Of a stretch of 64,000 nt of DNA, positions 1 to 8,557 are shown one piece after another. Position numbers and translations under genes: made by a program. The stretch spans positions 807,015-871,014 of the forward strand of contig JACQXA010000004.1 in NCBI GenBank assembly GCA_016208975.1, read 5' to 3'. Position 1 is the first letter of the stretch. Each line of letters begins with the position of its first letter. This stretch comes from Nitrospinota bacterium. Its GTDB lineage: Bacteria > Nitrospinota_A > UBA7883 > JACRLM01. Under the pieces are notes generated by a model. That model saw only the letters and a program-made list of their open reading frames with translations, was not told where the DNA came from and ran no database searches.

Positions 1-710
1 TGGCGGGGGAATTAGGCATCGAAGTTGACGAAACCGGGGTGATGGCGAGGCTATCGGAGATGAGGGCCGGAGTTGAGATAGACATACTGCTTGCAACCTT
101 GGGCATGAGCCTTGAGGAGCTTAAGGAAGAGATAAGGAGGGACATGGCCGTAGGCGCCTGGCTGGACAGCGTCTCTGACTCCACAAACGAAGAGGTGGAA
201 CGGTTTTACGAAAACCATGTGGCCGGAAGGGTGAAGCCCGCAATGGTACGGTTCCGCCACATATACATCACGAAGAACGACTCGTTCCCGGAAAACCGGC
301 GCGAGGCGGCGATTGAACGGATGCTGGATATAGGGAACTCCAGCCTCCCTTTCGAGGAACTGGCGGAGATGTACAGCGAATGCCCTTCGGCGTTAAATGG
401 CGGGGAGATGGGCTGGGTTACGGCCAAACATCTAAAGCCGGAACTGGCGGAACTCTTATTTTCCATGGAACCCATGGAGGAGCCCAGGATGGTGGAAACC
501 GGTGATGGTTTCCATCTGGCCCAGCTTCTGGAAATCAGCCCCGTCAGGCCGTTGACCAGGGAAGAGGGGCTGGAAATGGCGGAAAAAGCGCTTAAGTCGG
601 GGAAAAGGACCGTCAGCCTTGATCATGTGTTGAAGCTTGTCTCCAACGACCTGGTTTTTGTTGATGAGGCTATGGTTTCATCCGCCCGGGCGCTGGAGGC
701 GCGAGAATGA
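1..710 (+). CDS. nifM: NifM-like peptidyl-prolyl isomerase, 5' partial
   Basis: The frame is open to the left edge, so the gene begins upstream; a GTG-ATG at 39-44 is internal to the open frame. The visible protein has a helical SurA-like N-terminal part followed by a parvulin (PPIC) rotamase domain (roughly residues 70-165 counted from the GTG). The stretches FPENRREAA, SECPSALNGGEMG and ETGDGFHL match the NifM style of parvulin. NifM folds the nitrogenase iron protein NifH in the cytoplasm. The stop overlaps the start of the nifA-like gene (ATGA at 707), so the two are probably translationally coupled. Family assignment rests on motif memory plus the NifA neighbour; a generic SurA/PrsA parvulin is the alternative. 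Confidence 0.72.
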   Translation, partial: AGELGIEVDETGVMARLSEMRAGVEIDILLATLGMSLEELKEEIRRDMAVGAWLDSVSDSTNEEVERFYENHVAGRVKPAMVRFRHIYITKNDSFPENRREAAIERMLDIGNSSLPFEELAEMYSECPSALNGGEMGWVTAKHLKPELAELLFSMEPMEEPRMVETGDGFHLAQLLEISPVRPLTREEGLEMAEKALKSGKRTVSLDHVLKLVSNDLVFVDEAMVSSARALEARE

Positions 711-2215
711 ACTCCGATCTTTCCACAATGGCGTTAAACGCCGTGTTCCGGGCTTCACAGTGCCTTGCCAAGCCTGGGGAACCAAATGAAACTCTCGGCG
801 ATTTGCTGGCGATCCTCGATGAGACCCTTGGATACACTCGCGGGTTCGTGGCCGTGTTGGAGCGGGATTCCGGCGATCTTGAGCTGGCGGCGGCCCATGG
901 GATACCGCAGGACAAATGGAAAGGTGTCCGGTTCCGCAAGGGTGAGGGCATCACAGGCTTGATTCTGGAGACGGAAGCCCCCCTGGCGGCGCCCCGGCTT
1001 GGCTCCGACCCCAGGTTCCTCAACCGGCTTGGGCTGTTCGAGCCGGACTCGGCCATGGTGGGCGTTCCCATAATTCTTTCGGATGTTGTCATAGGGGCGT
1101 TTTGCGTTTCCATGAGTGTCTCCGAGCGTTACCGGCTGGATGACCATATAACCATAGTTTCCATGTTCGCAAACCTTGCCGGGAGCGTCGTAACCCAGCT
1201 TGTCAGACGCGGAGCCTATAGCGCCGCCGGCAGGGGGACATCAGAATCCCCAAAACCCTCGAGTGGCGGGATAGCCAGGCCTAAAGACATGGTTGGAGTC
1301 TCCAAAGCCATGGCCTTCGTTTTCGAGGCCATCAGCCATGCGGCGGCAAGAACCGCGCCCACGCTGATCCGTGGAGAACCAGGCACAGGCAAGGAGCTGG
1401 CCGCCCGGGCCATACACTACGCAAGCCCCCGCGCCTCCGCCCCTTTTGTGGTAATCAATTGCGCCGCCACTCCGGGAGCGTTGCTGGAGGCGGAGCTTTT
1501 CGGCGCGGGGCGGGACCGTCCCGGAAAGCTTGCGCAGGCCCATGGCGGCACGCTGTTTTTGGACGAGGTCGCCGAAACGCCCCCAGCGTTCCAGTCGGGC
1601 CTTATGCGCTTTTTGCTTGAGGGAAGTTACGAGCGGAGGGACGGGGCGTTGCGCGAAAACATGGATGTTAGAATGATAACCTCCACCAGCGCCGACCTGG
1701 AAAAAGCCGTGGCGCGAAGAAAGTTCAGGGAGGACCTTTACTACAAGCTCAACGTGCTTCAAATATTCATCCCGCCATTAAGGGAACGCAAAGAAGATAT
1801 CCCGCCCCTTGTGGACCATATTTTGGACCGGCTAGGCAGGGAGTGCGGCGAAAGGCTCTCCATAACCCCGGACGCCATGGACATTCTCAGCGGATGCGAC
1901 TGGCGCGGCAACACCAGGGAACTGGAAAACTGTGTCAGCCGGTGCGCCGCCCATTGCGCGGTCAACACCATTACGCGGGAGGACATTCCCTGCCATTACG
2001 GCCAGTGCGCAAGCAGGCTTGCCCGCCCCGGCGCCCGGTGGGAAGGCGATGCCGTGTCCGGAGCCGGACCGCTCACCGATGAACGGGAACGGATAATAGC
2101 CGCGTTGAAGAAAACCGGATGGGTGCAGGCCAAAGCCGCCCGTCTGCTGAAAATGACCCCGCGCCAGATAGGGTACAGGATCACCAAACTGAAGATAGAT
2201 ATGGAGAGTTTTTAA
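707..2215 (+). CDS. nifA: NifA-like bacterial enhancer-binding regulator lacking the GAFTGA loop
   Basis: A 502-residue protein with a GAF domain (about 20-165), an AAA+ sigma54-activator domain (about 190-420) and a C-terminal Fis-type HTH (about 465-495) whose sequence GWVQAKAARLL is NifA-like. Walker A is GEPGTGKE (223-230) and Walker B is GGTLFLDE (280-287). Between ELFG (263-266) and Walker B there are only 13 residues, so the GAFTGA loop that contacts sigma54 is absent. Cysteines 397, 409, 429 and 434 give exactly C-x11-C-x19-C-x4-C, the pattern described for oxygen-sensitive NifA proteins. NifA normally activates nif promoters with sigma54 RNA polymerase; the missing loop makes that doubtful here. 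It overlaps the nifM-like gene by 4 bases. Confidence 0.85.
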   Translation: MNSDLSTMALNAVFRASQCLAKPGEPNETLGDLLAILDETLGYTRGFVAVLERDSGDLELAAAHGIPQDKWKGVRFRKGEGITGLILETEAPLAAPRLGSDPRFLNRLGLFEPDSAMVGVPIILSDVVIGAFCVSMSVSERYRLDDHITIVSMFANLAGSVVTQLVRRGAYSAAGRGTSESPKPSSGGIARPKDMVGVSKAMAFVFEAISHAAARTAPTLIRGEPGTGKELAARAIHYASPRASAPFVVINCAATPGALLEAELFGAGRDRPGKLAQAHGGTLFLDEVAETPPAFQSGLMRFLLEGSYERRDGALRENMDVRMITSTSADLEKAVARRKFREDLYYKLNVLQIFIPPLRERKEDIPPLVDHILDRLGRECGERLSITPDAMDILSGCDWRGNTRELENCVSRCAAHCAVNTITREDIPCHYGQCASRLARPGARWEGDAVSGAGPLTDERERIIAALKKTGWVQAKAARLLKMTPRQIGYRITKLKIDMESF

Positions 2216-2376
2216 GCCGCGCCAGCCCGTCTATTGCCAATTCGGCCTCACCAACACCCCAGGCGCCTCTATCCGGAATTGGATTGGCGCAAATACTATC
2301 GCATAATGTTACAATTCCACTAGGGCGAAGTGGTAAACCTTTTTAGTAATCCGGCTTGATAATCTAATGATTGGCC

Positions 2377-4320
2377 ATGGGCGACAAGAAAAACGCATCC
2401 AGCGAGCTTAGAAAAACCAACGACCTGCTTGAGAGGATATTCTCCACCTCCCATTTTCTGCTCGCCTATCTGGATAAGGATTTTAACTTCATCCGGGTAA
2501 ACCGCGCCTACGCCCAGGCCGACGGCCACCCGGCAGAGTTTTTCATCGGCAAAAACCATTTCCAGCTTTTCCCCAACGAGGAAAACGAGCGCATTTTCCG
2601 CAAAGTGCTGGAGACGGGCGAACGCTACAGCGTGGAGGCCAAACCTTTCGAGTACGCGTTAAATCCCGAAAGGGGGATGACATACTGGGACTGGTCCCTG
2701 GAGGCGGTGAAAGATTCCACAGGTGAAAAAGTGGAAGGCGTTCTGCTCTCCCTGGTGGACGTTACCGGCAGAATCCGGGCGGAGGCGGAGCGGGTCAGGC
2801 TCGCCGCGGCTGTGGAGCAGGCGGCCGAATCGGTGATAATCACCGATAATGACGGGAACATCCAGTATGTAAACCCGGCTTTCGAGCGTGTGACAGGATA
2901 TTCGAAAAGCGAGGCGCTGGGTAAGAATCCGCGAATTCTCAAGAGCGGCAAGCACGATTACGAATTTTACAAGGACATATGGGGCGCCATCACCAGGGGT
3001 GACACCTGGCGCGGCCGGTTCATAAACAAGCGAAAAGACGGAACGCTCTTCGAGGAGGACGCCAGCATCCGGCCCCTGCGCTCCCCGTCCGGAGCCATTA
3101 CCAGTTTCGTGGCGGTCAAACGGGATGTTACCCGGGAGGCCATGCTGGAGAAGCAGGTCAGGCGCACCCAAAGGCTGGAATCCGTAGGTACCCTGGCGGG
3201 CGGCATAGCGCATGACTTTAACAACATTCTCACGGCCATTATCGGCTTTGCGGAGATGTCGCTGGCGGATATCCGGGAGGAAAACGAGCTTAAGGACAAC
3301 ATCCGTGAAACCCTGGCCGCCGCCATGCGCGCCCGGGAGCTCATCAAACAGATACTGACATTCTCACGAGATACCGAGCAACAGCTACGCCCCATGCAGT
3401 TGCAACCTGTAATAAGGGAATCGTTAAAACTCATCCGCGCTTCCACCCCCGCGATGATAGAAATTGCGGAGGAGTTGGACATGGACGCCGGGATGGCGCT
3501 GGCCGACCCCACCCAGATGAGCCAGGTGATAATGAACCTTTGCACCAACGCCGAATACGCCATGCGCGCAAAAGGGGGCACGCTTACGGTTTCCTTGACA
3601 TCAATTGACGCGGACCAGGATTTCGCCAAAAACCATCTTCACATGAAACCAGGCCCTCACCTGCGGCTGACCGTAACAGACACCGGCGTGGGTATGGATG
3701 AGCGGGTTTTAGAAAGGATATTCGAGCCTTTTTTCTCCACCAAGCCCCACGGCGAAGGGGTGGGCATGGGCCTGTCCGTGGTTCATGGCATCGTGGTAGG
3801 GCATGGCGGCTCCATTACCGTTTACAGCGAACCGGGCGTCGGCACTTCATTTAACGTTTATCTGCCGGTGATAGGCAAAGCCGGGGAAACGGTAGAAACC
3901 GTAAAACAGCCGATTCCGGGCGGCGATGAGCGTGTTTTGTTTGTGGATGACGAGGAGTCCATAACCTCCATGGCCAAAAAAATGCTGGAACGGGTGGGGT
4001 ACAGGGTTGAGGTGACCAACAAGCCGGAAAGGGCTCTTGAGTTGTTCAAGGCCAACCCTGATTTTTACGACATACTGATAACCGACCAGTCCATGCCGGA
4101 CATAACGGGGGCGGAACTGGCCAGGCAGGTTATGGATATAAGACCGTCTCTTCCCGTGATACTCTGCACGGGGTTCAGCCATTCCATAACACCATATAAG
4201 GCCAAAGAGCTGGGCATCCGCGAATTCATCATGAAACCTTTCGCCGCCAGCGAACTGGCCCAGGCCATGCGAAGATCGTTAGAAGGCAAACCAGCCAAAA
4301 AAAACGGCAGGAAAAAATAA
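2377..4320 (+). CDS. PAS-PAS hybrid histidine kinase with C-terminal receiver
   Basis: About 647 residues, with no obvious membrane segment, so probably a cytoplasmic sensor. Order: PAS (about 15-130), PAS (about 140-255, with DNDGNIQYVNPAFE), HisKA with GGIAHDFNN (phosphoacceptor His279), HATPase with DTGVGM and a GMGLSVVHG G-box, and a REC domain with acidic VDDEE, phosphoacceptor Asp570 (LITDQSMP) and the conserved lysine in IMKPF. ATG 2377 was chosen over an in-frame TTG at 2371; neither has a clear Shine-Dalgarno. It follows the nifA-like gene after a 160-base gap without a recognisable terminator. The signal sensed and the output partner are unknown. Confidence 0.93.
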   Translation: MGDKKNASSELRKTNDLLERIFSTSHFLLAYLDKDFNFIRVNRAYAQADGHPAEFFIGKNHFQLFPNEENERIFRKVLETGERYSVEAKPFEYALNPERGMTYWDWSLEAVKDSTGEKVEGVLLSLVDVTGRIRAEAERVRLAAAVEQAAESVIITDNDGNIQYVNPAFERVTGYSKSEALGKNPRILKSGKHDYEFYKDIWGAITRGDTWRGRFINKRKDGTLFEEDASIRPLRSPSGAITSFVAVKRDVTREAMLEKQVRRTQRLESVGTLAGGIAHDFNNILTAIIGFAEMSLADIREENELKDNIRETLAAAMRARELIKQILTFSRDTEQQLRPMQLQPVIRESLKLIRASTPAMIEIAEELDMDAGMALADPTQMSQVIMNLCTNAEYAMRAKGGTLTVSLTSIDADQDFAKNHLHMKPGPHLRLTVTDTGVGMDERVLERIFEPFFSTKPHGEGVGMGLSVVHGIVVGHGGSITVYSEPGVGTSFNVYLPVIGKAGETVETVKQPIPGGDERVLFVDDEESITSMAKKMLERVGYRVEVTNKPERALELFKANPDFYDILITDQSMPDITGAELARQVMDIRPSLPVILCTGFSHSITPYKAKELGIREFIMKPFAASELAQAMRRSLEGKPAKKNGRKK

Positions 4321-4330
4321 CTTCATCCCC

Positions 4331-4828
4331 CTAACGGCCCCTCACCGCCATCTGGTATTTCGCCAGCGGTCCGGGTTCATCCATGGATCCGTGATGATGG
4401 AATTGCCTCCATGCGCCCTCGGGCTCATCCCACGCGAATAACCGTGTTGTCCTTATCGCAAGGGGCAATAACGCGCCATCCCATTGAGCCTCACCCCGCT
4501 CCCGCCCCATGAACGTTACCATGCCGCCGCCGTCCATAACCACGATGTCGTAAAGCTCCACCCAAACCGACACTTTCCCTCCCGCCAGATGATTGTACAC
4601 ACTGGATATTTCGTCCATACCCCGCATAACCCCTCCCACAGGGTTGTTCAACTGGGCCAGCGGGTCTTTGGCCCAGATGGCGCAAAGGATTTCCACCGAG
4701 CGGTTGTTGAAGGCGTAATAGAAAGTCTCCAGAGCGGCCACGGCGCCTTGCATACCTGTTGCGCTGGTTTCATCCATCCGGTTGGCGCTGGCGGGCCCGA
4801 AGGTTTCCGGTATCTTGAACAATTTCAT
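4331..4828 (-). CDS. NTF2-like/SnoaL-fold protein
   Basis: A 165-residue protein. The first third (EALxTFYYAFNNRSVEILCAIWA-type pattern) and the repeated beta-strand pattern (VSVWVELYDIVVMDGGGMVTFMG shape, ending in a WRQFHHHGS strand) fit the SnoaL/DUF4440 cone-shaped fold, used either as small enzymes or binding proteins. Its ATG overlaps the stop of the upstream TetR gene (ATGA), so the two form an operon and the regulator probably controls it. No catalytic residue can be assigned. Confidence 0.7.
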   Translation of the reverse strand: MKLFKIPETFGPASANRMDETSATGMQGAVAALETFYYAFNNRSVEILCAIWAKDPLAQLNNPVGGVMRGMDEISSVYNHLAGGKVSVWVELYDIVVMDGGGMVTFMGRERGEAQWDGALLPLAIRTTRLFAWDEPEGAWRQFHHHGSMDEPGPLAKYQMAVRGR

Positions 4829-5430
4829 TTCCGCCTCCCGGAGCTTTTGGCCGCTGGCCGCCTCCCGCTCAATACGGCCATCTCAAACAACTCCAGCAAT
4901 CCATCCATGGCGTATTTCAGCCGTTTGTCGTCTTGATAAACCCTGGCCAGAACATACGCCCCCTGCACCGTGGCCATTAACGCAGTGGCCATATGTTCCG
5001 CATTGACCTTTTTGGACAACGAGCCCTGGGCCCTGGCGTTTTCCATCAGGCTCACAAGCCGTTCCCCCACATAATCGAAATAATCCGTCACCGGCTCCCG
5101 CGCCGCTTTTTCCCGGATTATCCCCTCATAGGCGAATCTGCCAAGCCTGCACCCGCGCTGGCCGTGCCGGGGGCGGGTGATATAACGCCGTAGCCCTTCA
5201 ACGGGATTATCGGGGCCAAGGATGGCGTCAGCCTCCTTTTTCATCTCTCCGGCTATTGCCTCCAGCGCATGGCTTGCCAGCGCAAGCTTGGATCCGAAAT
5301 GATGGTAAAAACTCCCCTGCCCCACCCCGGCGGCCTTTTGAATGTCCCGGGGGCTTACGGCCTCATAACCCCGCTCGCCAAAAAGCTTCGTGGCCGCTTC
5401 GGCCACCTTTTGTTTCCCGCTGGCGCCCAT
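4825..5430 (-). CDS. TetR-family transcriptional repressor
   Basis: A 201-residue protein from ATG 5430, which is preceded by AAAGGAG at good spacing. A longer in-frame start would run through the promoter and was rejected. The N-terminal HTH covers about residues 25-50 (SPRDIQKAAGVGQGSFYHHF, a standard TetR recognition segment), followed by an all-helical ligand-binding domain. It is co-transcribed with the NTF2-like gene. A 20-bp palindrome overlapping its own promoter (5454-5473) points to autorepression and perhaps to control of the divergent aldehyde dehydrogenase. The inducer is unknown. Confidence 0.92.
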   Translation of the reverse strand: MGASGKQKVAEAATKLFGERGYEAVSPRDIQKAAGVGQGSFYHHFGSKLALASHALEAIAGEMKKEADAILGPDNPVEGLRRYITRPRHGQRGCRLGRFAYEGIIREKAAREPVTDYFDYVGERLVSLMENARAQGSLSKKVNAEHMATALMATVQGAYVLARVYQDDKRLKYAMDGLLELFEMAVLSGRRPAAKSSGRRK

Positions 5431-5453
5431 GATGTCGCTCCTTTGCCCATATA

Positions 5454-5487
5454 TGTACATACTAGTAGGTACACTTTCGCCTGTCAA
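5454..5487 (-). promoter_or_regulatory. TetR-gene promoter with overlapping 20-bp operator
   Basis: On the minus strand TTGACA (5487-5482) is followed after 17 bases by TAGTAT (5464-5459). The imperfect palindrome TGTACATACTAGTAGGTACA (5454-5473, one mismatched pair, centre ACTAGT) covers the -10 and part of the spacer. This is the usual arrangement for TetR-type autorepression. The palindrome lies 92 bases upstream of the divergent aldehyde dehydrogenase start. Confidence 0.75.
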
Positions 5488-5565
5488 GTTCGGGTCCGGC
5501 CCAACTGGCTACCCTGTCCGGTTTTCCCTGATAAAATATCCGGATAGAAACAGGGGGTGCCGGAC

Positions 5566-6987
5566 ATGGACAATAAAAAAATCCTTATAGGCGGGCAATG
5601 GACCAGCACGGCCCGGACCATAGACGTGATAAACCCGTACAACCGCCGGCTGGTGGCCAGGGTTTGCGCCGCCGGGGAGCGGGAGGTGGACGCGGCCATA
5701 CGGGCGGCGAAAAAAGCCTTTGAAACCGCCAGGTACATGCCCGGCCACAAGACGGCGGACATCCTGCGCAAAACCGCCGCGGGGATTTTGAAGAACCGGG
5801 ACCGGCTGGCCAGGGCCATTGTGGCGGAAGCGGGCAAACCTGTCACCTACGCCCTGCAGGAGGTGGACAGGAGCGTGGTGACCTTCGAAACCGCCGCACA
5901 GGAGGCCACGCGAATGGATGGTGAGCTACTTCCCATAGACGCAGACCCAAGGGGAGAGGGGCGCTACTGCCTGGTCAAACGATTCCCAGTTGGCGTTGTG
6001 GCGGGCATTTCGCCATTCAATTTCCCGCTGAACCTGGTGGCCCACAAGGTGGCCCCCGCAATCGCATCACGCAACACGATCGTTCTAAAGCCCTCGTCCA
6101 AAACGCCTGTCACCGCGTTGATGCTGGGCGAAATCCTTATGGAGGCCGGTCTGCCCGCCGGACAGTACAACGTGGTACCCTGCTCCCGTGAACTGGGCGA
6201 AAAGCTGGCCACCGACAACCGGGTGTCCAAGGTGACTTTCACTGGTAGCCCCCCCGTGGGATGGAGGCTTAAGGAGATCTGCGGCCGCAAGAAGATCACC
6301 CTTGAGCTTGGAGGCAACGCCGCCGCCGTTATATGCGCCGACGCGGACCTTAAATGGGCCATACCAAGGATTGTGGCCGGGGCTTTCGGTTACGCCGGGC
6401 AGACCTGCATCAGCGTCCAGCGGATTCTCATAGAAGGCTCGATATACGAAAAGGCCCTGCGCGCTCTGGTAAAAGAGACAAAGGAAAAAGCCAAAACCGG
6501 AGACCCGCTAAAACCTGAAGTCATGACTGGGCCCATGATAGACGAAACGGCCATGGCTAAAACCGTAGCGCTGGTGAGGCAGGCCGTTAAAGGCGGAGCG
6601 AAGGTTTTGACCGGTGGCAAAAAACAGGGCGCCTGCTACATGCCCACATTGCTTGCGGATGTCAGGGATGACATGGGCGTGGTATGCCAGGAAGCTTTCG
6701 CTCCGCTGGCGGTGATCCAGAAATTCACCACCTTCAGCCAAGCCGTGAACATGGTGAACAATTCCCCCTATGGTTTGCAGGCGGGCATTTTCACCAGCGA
6801 CATGGGCAAAGCCTTCACCGCTTTCGAAAAATTAGAGGTGGGCGGCGTGATAGTGAACGATTTCCCGAACTTCAGGGTGGACAACATGCCTTACGGCGGC
6901 GTTAAACTTTCCGGTTTTGGCCGGGAAGGGGTGAAATACGCCATCGAGGAGATGACGGAACGGAAGGTTCTGGTAATCAAACCCTGA
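5566..6987 (+). CDS. NAD(P)-dependent aldehyde dehydrogenase
   Basis: 473 residues from ATG 5566, which has a purine-rich AGGGGG about 8 bases upstream; an in-frame GTG at 5557 sits inside that site. This is a full-length ALDH-superfamily protein with general base Glu247 (LELGG) and nucleophile Cys281 (GYAGQTCISVQR). It oxidises an aldehyde to the acid with NAD(P)+; the substrate cannot be read from sequence, but overall style is that of GapN/lactaldehyde/succinate-semialdehyde type enzymes. It is divergent from the TetR operon, so that regulator may control it. It converges with the minus-strand operon ending at 7018. Confidence 0.93.
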   Translation: MDNKKILIGGQWTSTARTIDVINPYNRRLVARVCAAGEREVDAAIRAAKKAFETARYMPGHKTADILRKTAAGILKNRDRLARAIVAEAGKPVTYALQEVDRSVVTFETAAQEATRMDGELLPIDADPRGEGRYCLVKRFPVGVVAGISPFNFPLNLVAHKVAPAIASRNTIVLKPSSKTPVTALMLGEILMEAGLPAGQYNVVPCSRELGEKLATDNRVSKVTFTGSPPVGWRLKEICGRKKITLELGGNAAAVICADADLKWAIPRIVAGAFGYAGQTCISVQRILIEGSIYEKALRALVKETKEKAKTGDPLKPEVMTGPMIDETAMAKTVALVRQAVKGGAKVLTGGKKQGACYMPTLLADVRDDMGVVCQEAFAPLAVIQKFTTFSQAVNMVNNSPYGLQAGIFTSDMGKAFTAFEKLEVGGVIVNDFPNFRVDNMPYGGVKLSGFGREGVKYAIEEMTERKVLVIKP

Positions 6988-7017
6988 ACAGCGCCGGTGT
7001 CCGGGTTTACCGCGCCT

Positions 7018-7344
7018 TTAAGGCAAATCCAAAAGTTCCCGGGCCAGCGGCGGCAGATAGGCGCCTGTCACGTCCAGCGTCTTCAACTCCCGTGCAATTA
7101 TTTTCCAGCGGGCTCCGGCCGGGAGGCGGCGGTCTATGATTATGGCTTTCCCACCTTTTATGACGCAAGAACCGGAAGATATGTTCACATCCTCATCCTT
7201 GAGCGTCTCGTAACGCACTTCCACTCCAAGCCTGCGGGCGGCTTCCTCCAGGCTCCTTACGGCCGCGTCATCGTTGACGGCGGTTTTTTGGGGAAGGAGG
7301 CCGTCAAAAAAACTTTTCTGGCCTTGGTCCTCGCCGCGCTCCAT
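7018..7344 (-). CDS. Conserved hypothetical protein, 108 aa
   Basis: A soluble 108-residue protein of mixed alpha/beta character. It starts at ATG 7344, 26 bases after the M43 lipoprotein gene and in the same direction. The C-terminal half (KAIIIDRRLPAG...ARELKTLDVTGAYLPP) resembles uncharacterised short proteins I have seen in deltaproteobacterial genomes, but I cannot name a family. It is the last gene of the minus-strand run that begins with the radical SAM gene at 11723. Confidence 0.65.
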   Translation of the reverse strand: MERGEDQGQKSFFDGLLPQKTAVNDDAAVRSLEEAARRLGVEVRYETLKDEDVNISSGSCVIKGGKAIIIDRRLPAGARWKIIARELKTLDVTGAYLPPLARELLDLP

Positions 7345-7369
7345 TTTTCCTCCGGGAAGCCTTTGGCGC

Positions 7370-8557
7370 TCACCTCACCGCCGGGTTCAGGCTTATTACT
7401 TTCCTTTGCATGCCGCTCACCTGCTCCTGGGTAAACGAGGCGGCGGCCCAGAACATCAGGTTATCTCCCCCGGCCTGCTGGCACTCTTCGGCGGTAACCT
7501 GCCCATCATGGTCGGAATCATATTGCGACGCGGGGCACTCGGGCGTGTCGGAAATGGGGTCAAACTGCGCCCCATCGCTTTCCGTAGGGTGGAAGAGCCC
7601 CAGGAAATGCCCAAGCTCATGGGCCATGGTGGCCCCCTGCAGGAGCAGGTGCGCCTCGGTCATGCGGGTCAACCCGCCCATCATGTTCACCGCCACGCCG
7701 GAATGGGCCGTTCCCTGGATCAACTGCGGGCCGGGTATGCCGCCTGCCATCCCCAGTATCCCGCCGCCGGACATGTGACGCACCAGGAACAGGTTCATGT
7801 AATCGTTACCAGCCTGAGAGGATAGCCTGAACAGCTCGTCCATATCATCCGGCCAGTCGTTGTTGTTGGCGTCGGTGGTCATGTCCATCAGCGTCAGTCT
7901 CTCGGCCTGGGATCCGGTAAGTTCTTTTATCTGGACATCGCCCACGGTAAATCCGGCCCCGGCCAATATCCGCTTGAACTCGTCGAGCATAACCGTAAGG
8001 TTTGGGTCTGAAGAGCCCGCATAATCGCTCATGGCCACGAGCCACACGTTCACGTTGATAACCGTTCCCGGCCCGTTCTTTACTATCGTATATATGGATA
8101 CATCCCGTGGAGCCCCGTCCGGGCTGGCGTAATGGGTTATCTGAAACTGCCACTGGCCGGGAGTGAAGGAGTAATCCCCGCTATGGGGTACGGTGAAAGC
8201 CACCGCGCTTTGCCCATACCCCTGGGCCAGGTTCACCCCTATGGGGAACGCATTGGGGTCTTCCGACACCATGCGAAACCCCGAAGGGTCGGTGAGGTTT
8301 GATATATCCATGTCCGCCGTATCTCCCCCGTCGGCGATAATGGTGAGCGATCCTTCGCCGGACGGAGCGTCCACCGTATATATTCCGCTGGTGGCCCCGG
8401 AAGCCATGGATACGGTTTCCACCAGACTTAGGGTTACGCCGGAATCCACGGCGCCGCCTCCGGAAGACCCGCCGCCGCTACAACCGGCCATGAAAGCCGC
8501 GATCACGGCGAAAAACGCGAACCTGACTCGTGTCAAACCGGCTCCGGCAAGGGTCAT
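7370..8557 (-). CDS. Lipoprotein metalloprotease of the M43 (pappalysin-like) type
   Basis: 395 residues with a lipoprotein signal peptide (AFMAGC, lipidated Cys26) and a Gly/Ser linker. The zinc site is HELGHFLGLFH (313-323), the extended HExxHxxGxxH metzincin motif, and the Met-turn is NLM (366-368) after an SDTP segment, as in M43 peptidases. Two Asp-rich loops (DANNNDWPDD and DSDHDGQVTAEE) look like calcium-binding, the second close to a canonical EF-hand loop and inserted between the zinc motif and the Met-turn. Cell-envelope, substrate unknown. Its ATG overlaps the MBL hydrolase stop (ATGA). Confidence 0.85.
   Translation of the reverse strand: MTLAGAGLTRVRFAFFAVIAAFMAGCSGGGSSGGGAVDSGVTLSLVETVSMASGATSGIYTVDAPSGEGSLTIIADGGDTADMDISNLTDPSGFRMVSEDPNAFPIGVNLAQGYGQSAVAFTVPHSGDYSFTPGQWQFQITHYASPDGAPRDVSIYTIVKNGPGTVINVNVWLVAMSDYAGSSDPNLTVMLDEFKRILAGAGFTVGDVQIKELTGSQAERLTLMDMTTDANNNDWPDDMDELFRLSSQAGNDYMNLFLVRHMSGGGILGMAGGIPGPQLIQGTAHSGVAVNMMGGLTRMTEAHLLLQGATMAHELGHFLGLFHPTESDGAQFDPISDTPECPASQYDSDHDGQVTAEECQQAGGDNLMFWAAASFTQEQVSGMQRKVISLNPAVR

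Noticed and set aside
4825-5487. Longer TetR start at 5487
   Set aside because: The extra N-terminus would be encoded by the promoter and operator, and ATG 5430 has a strong ribosome-binding site.
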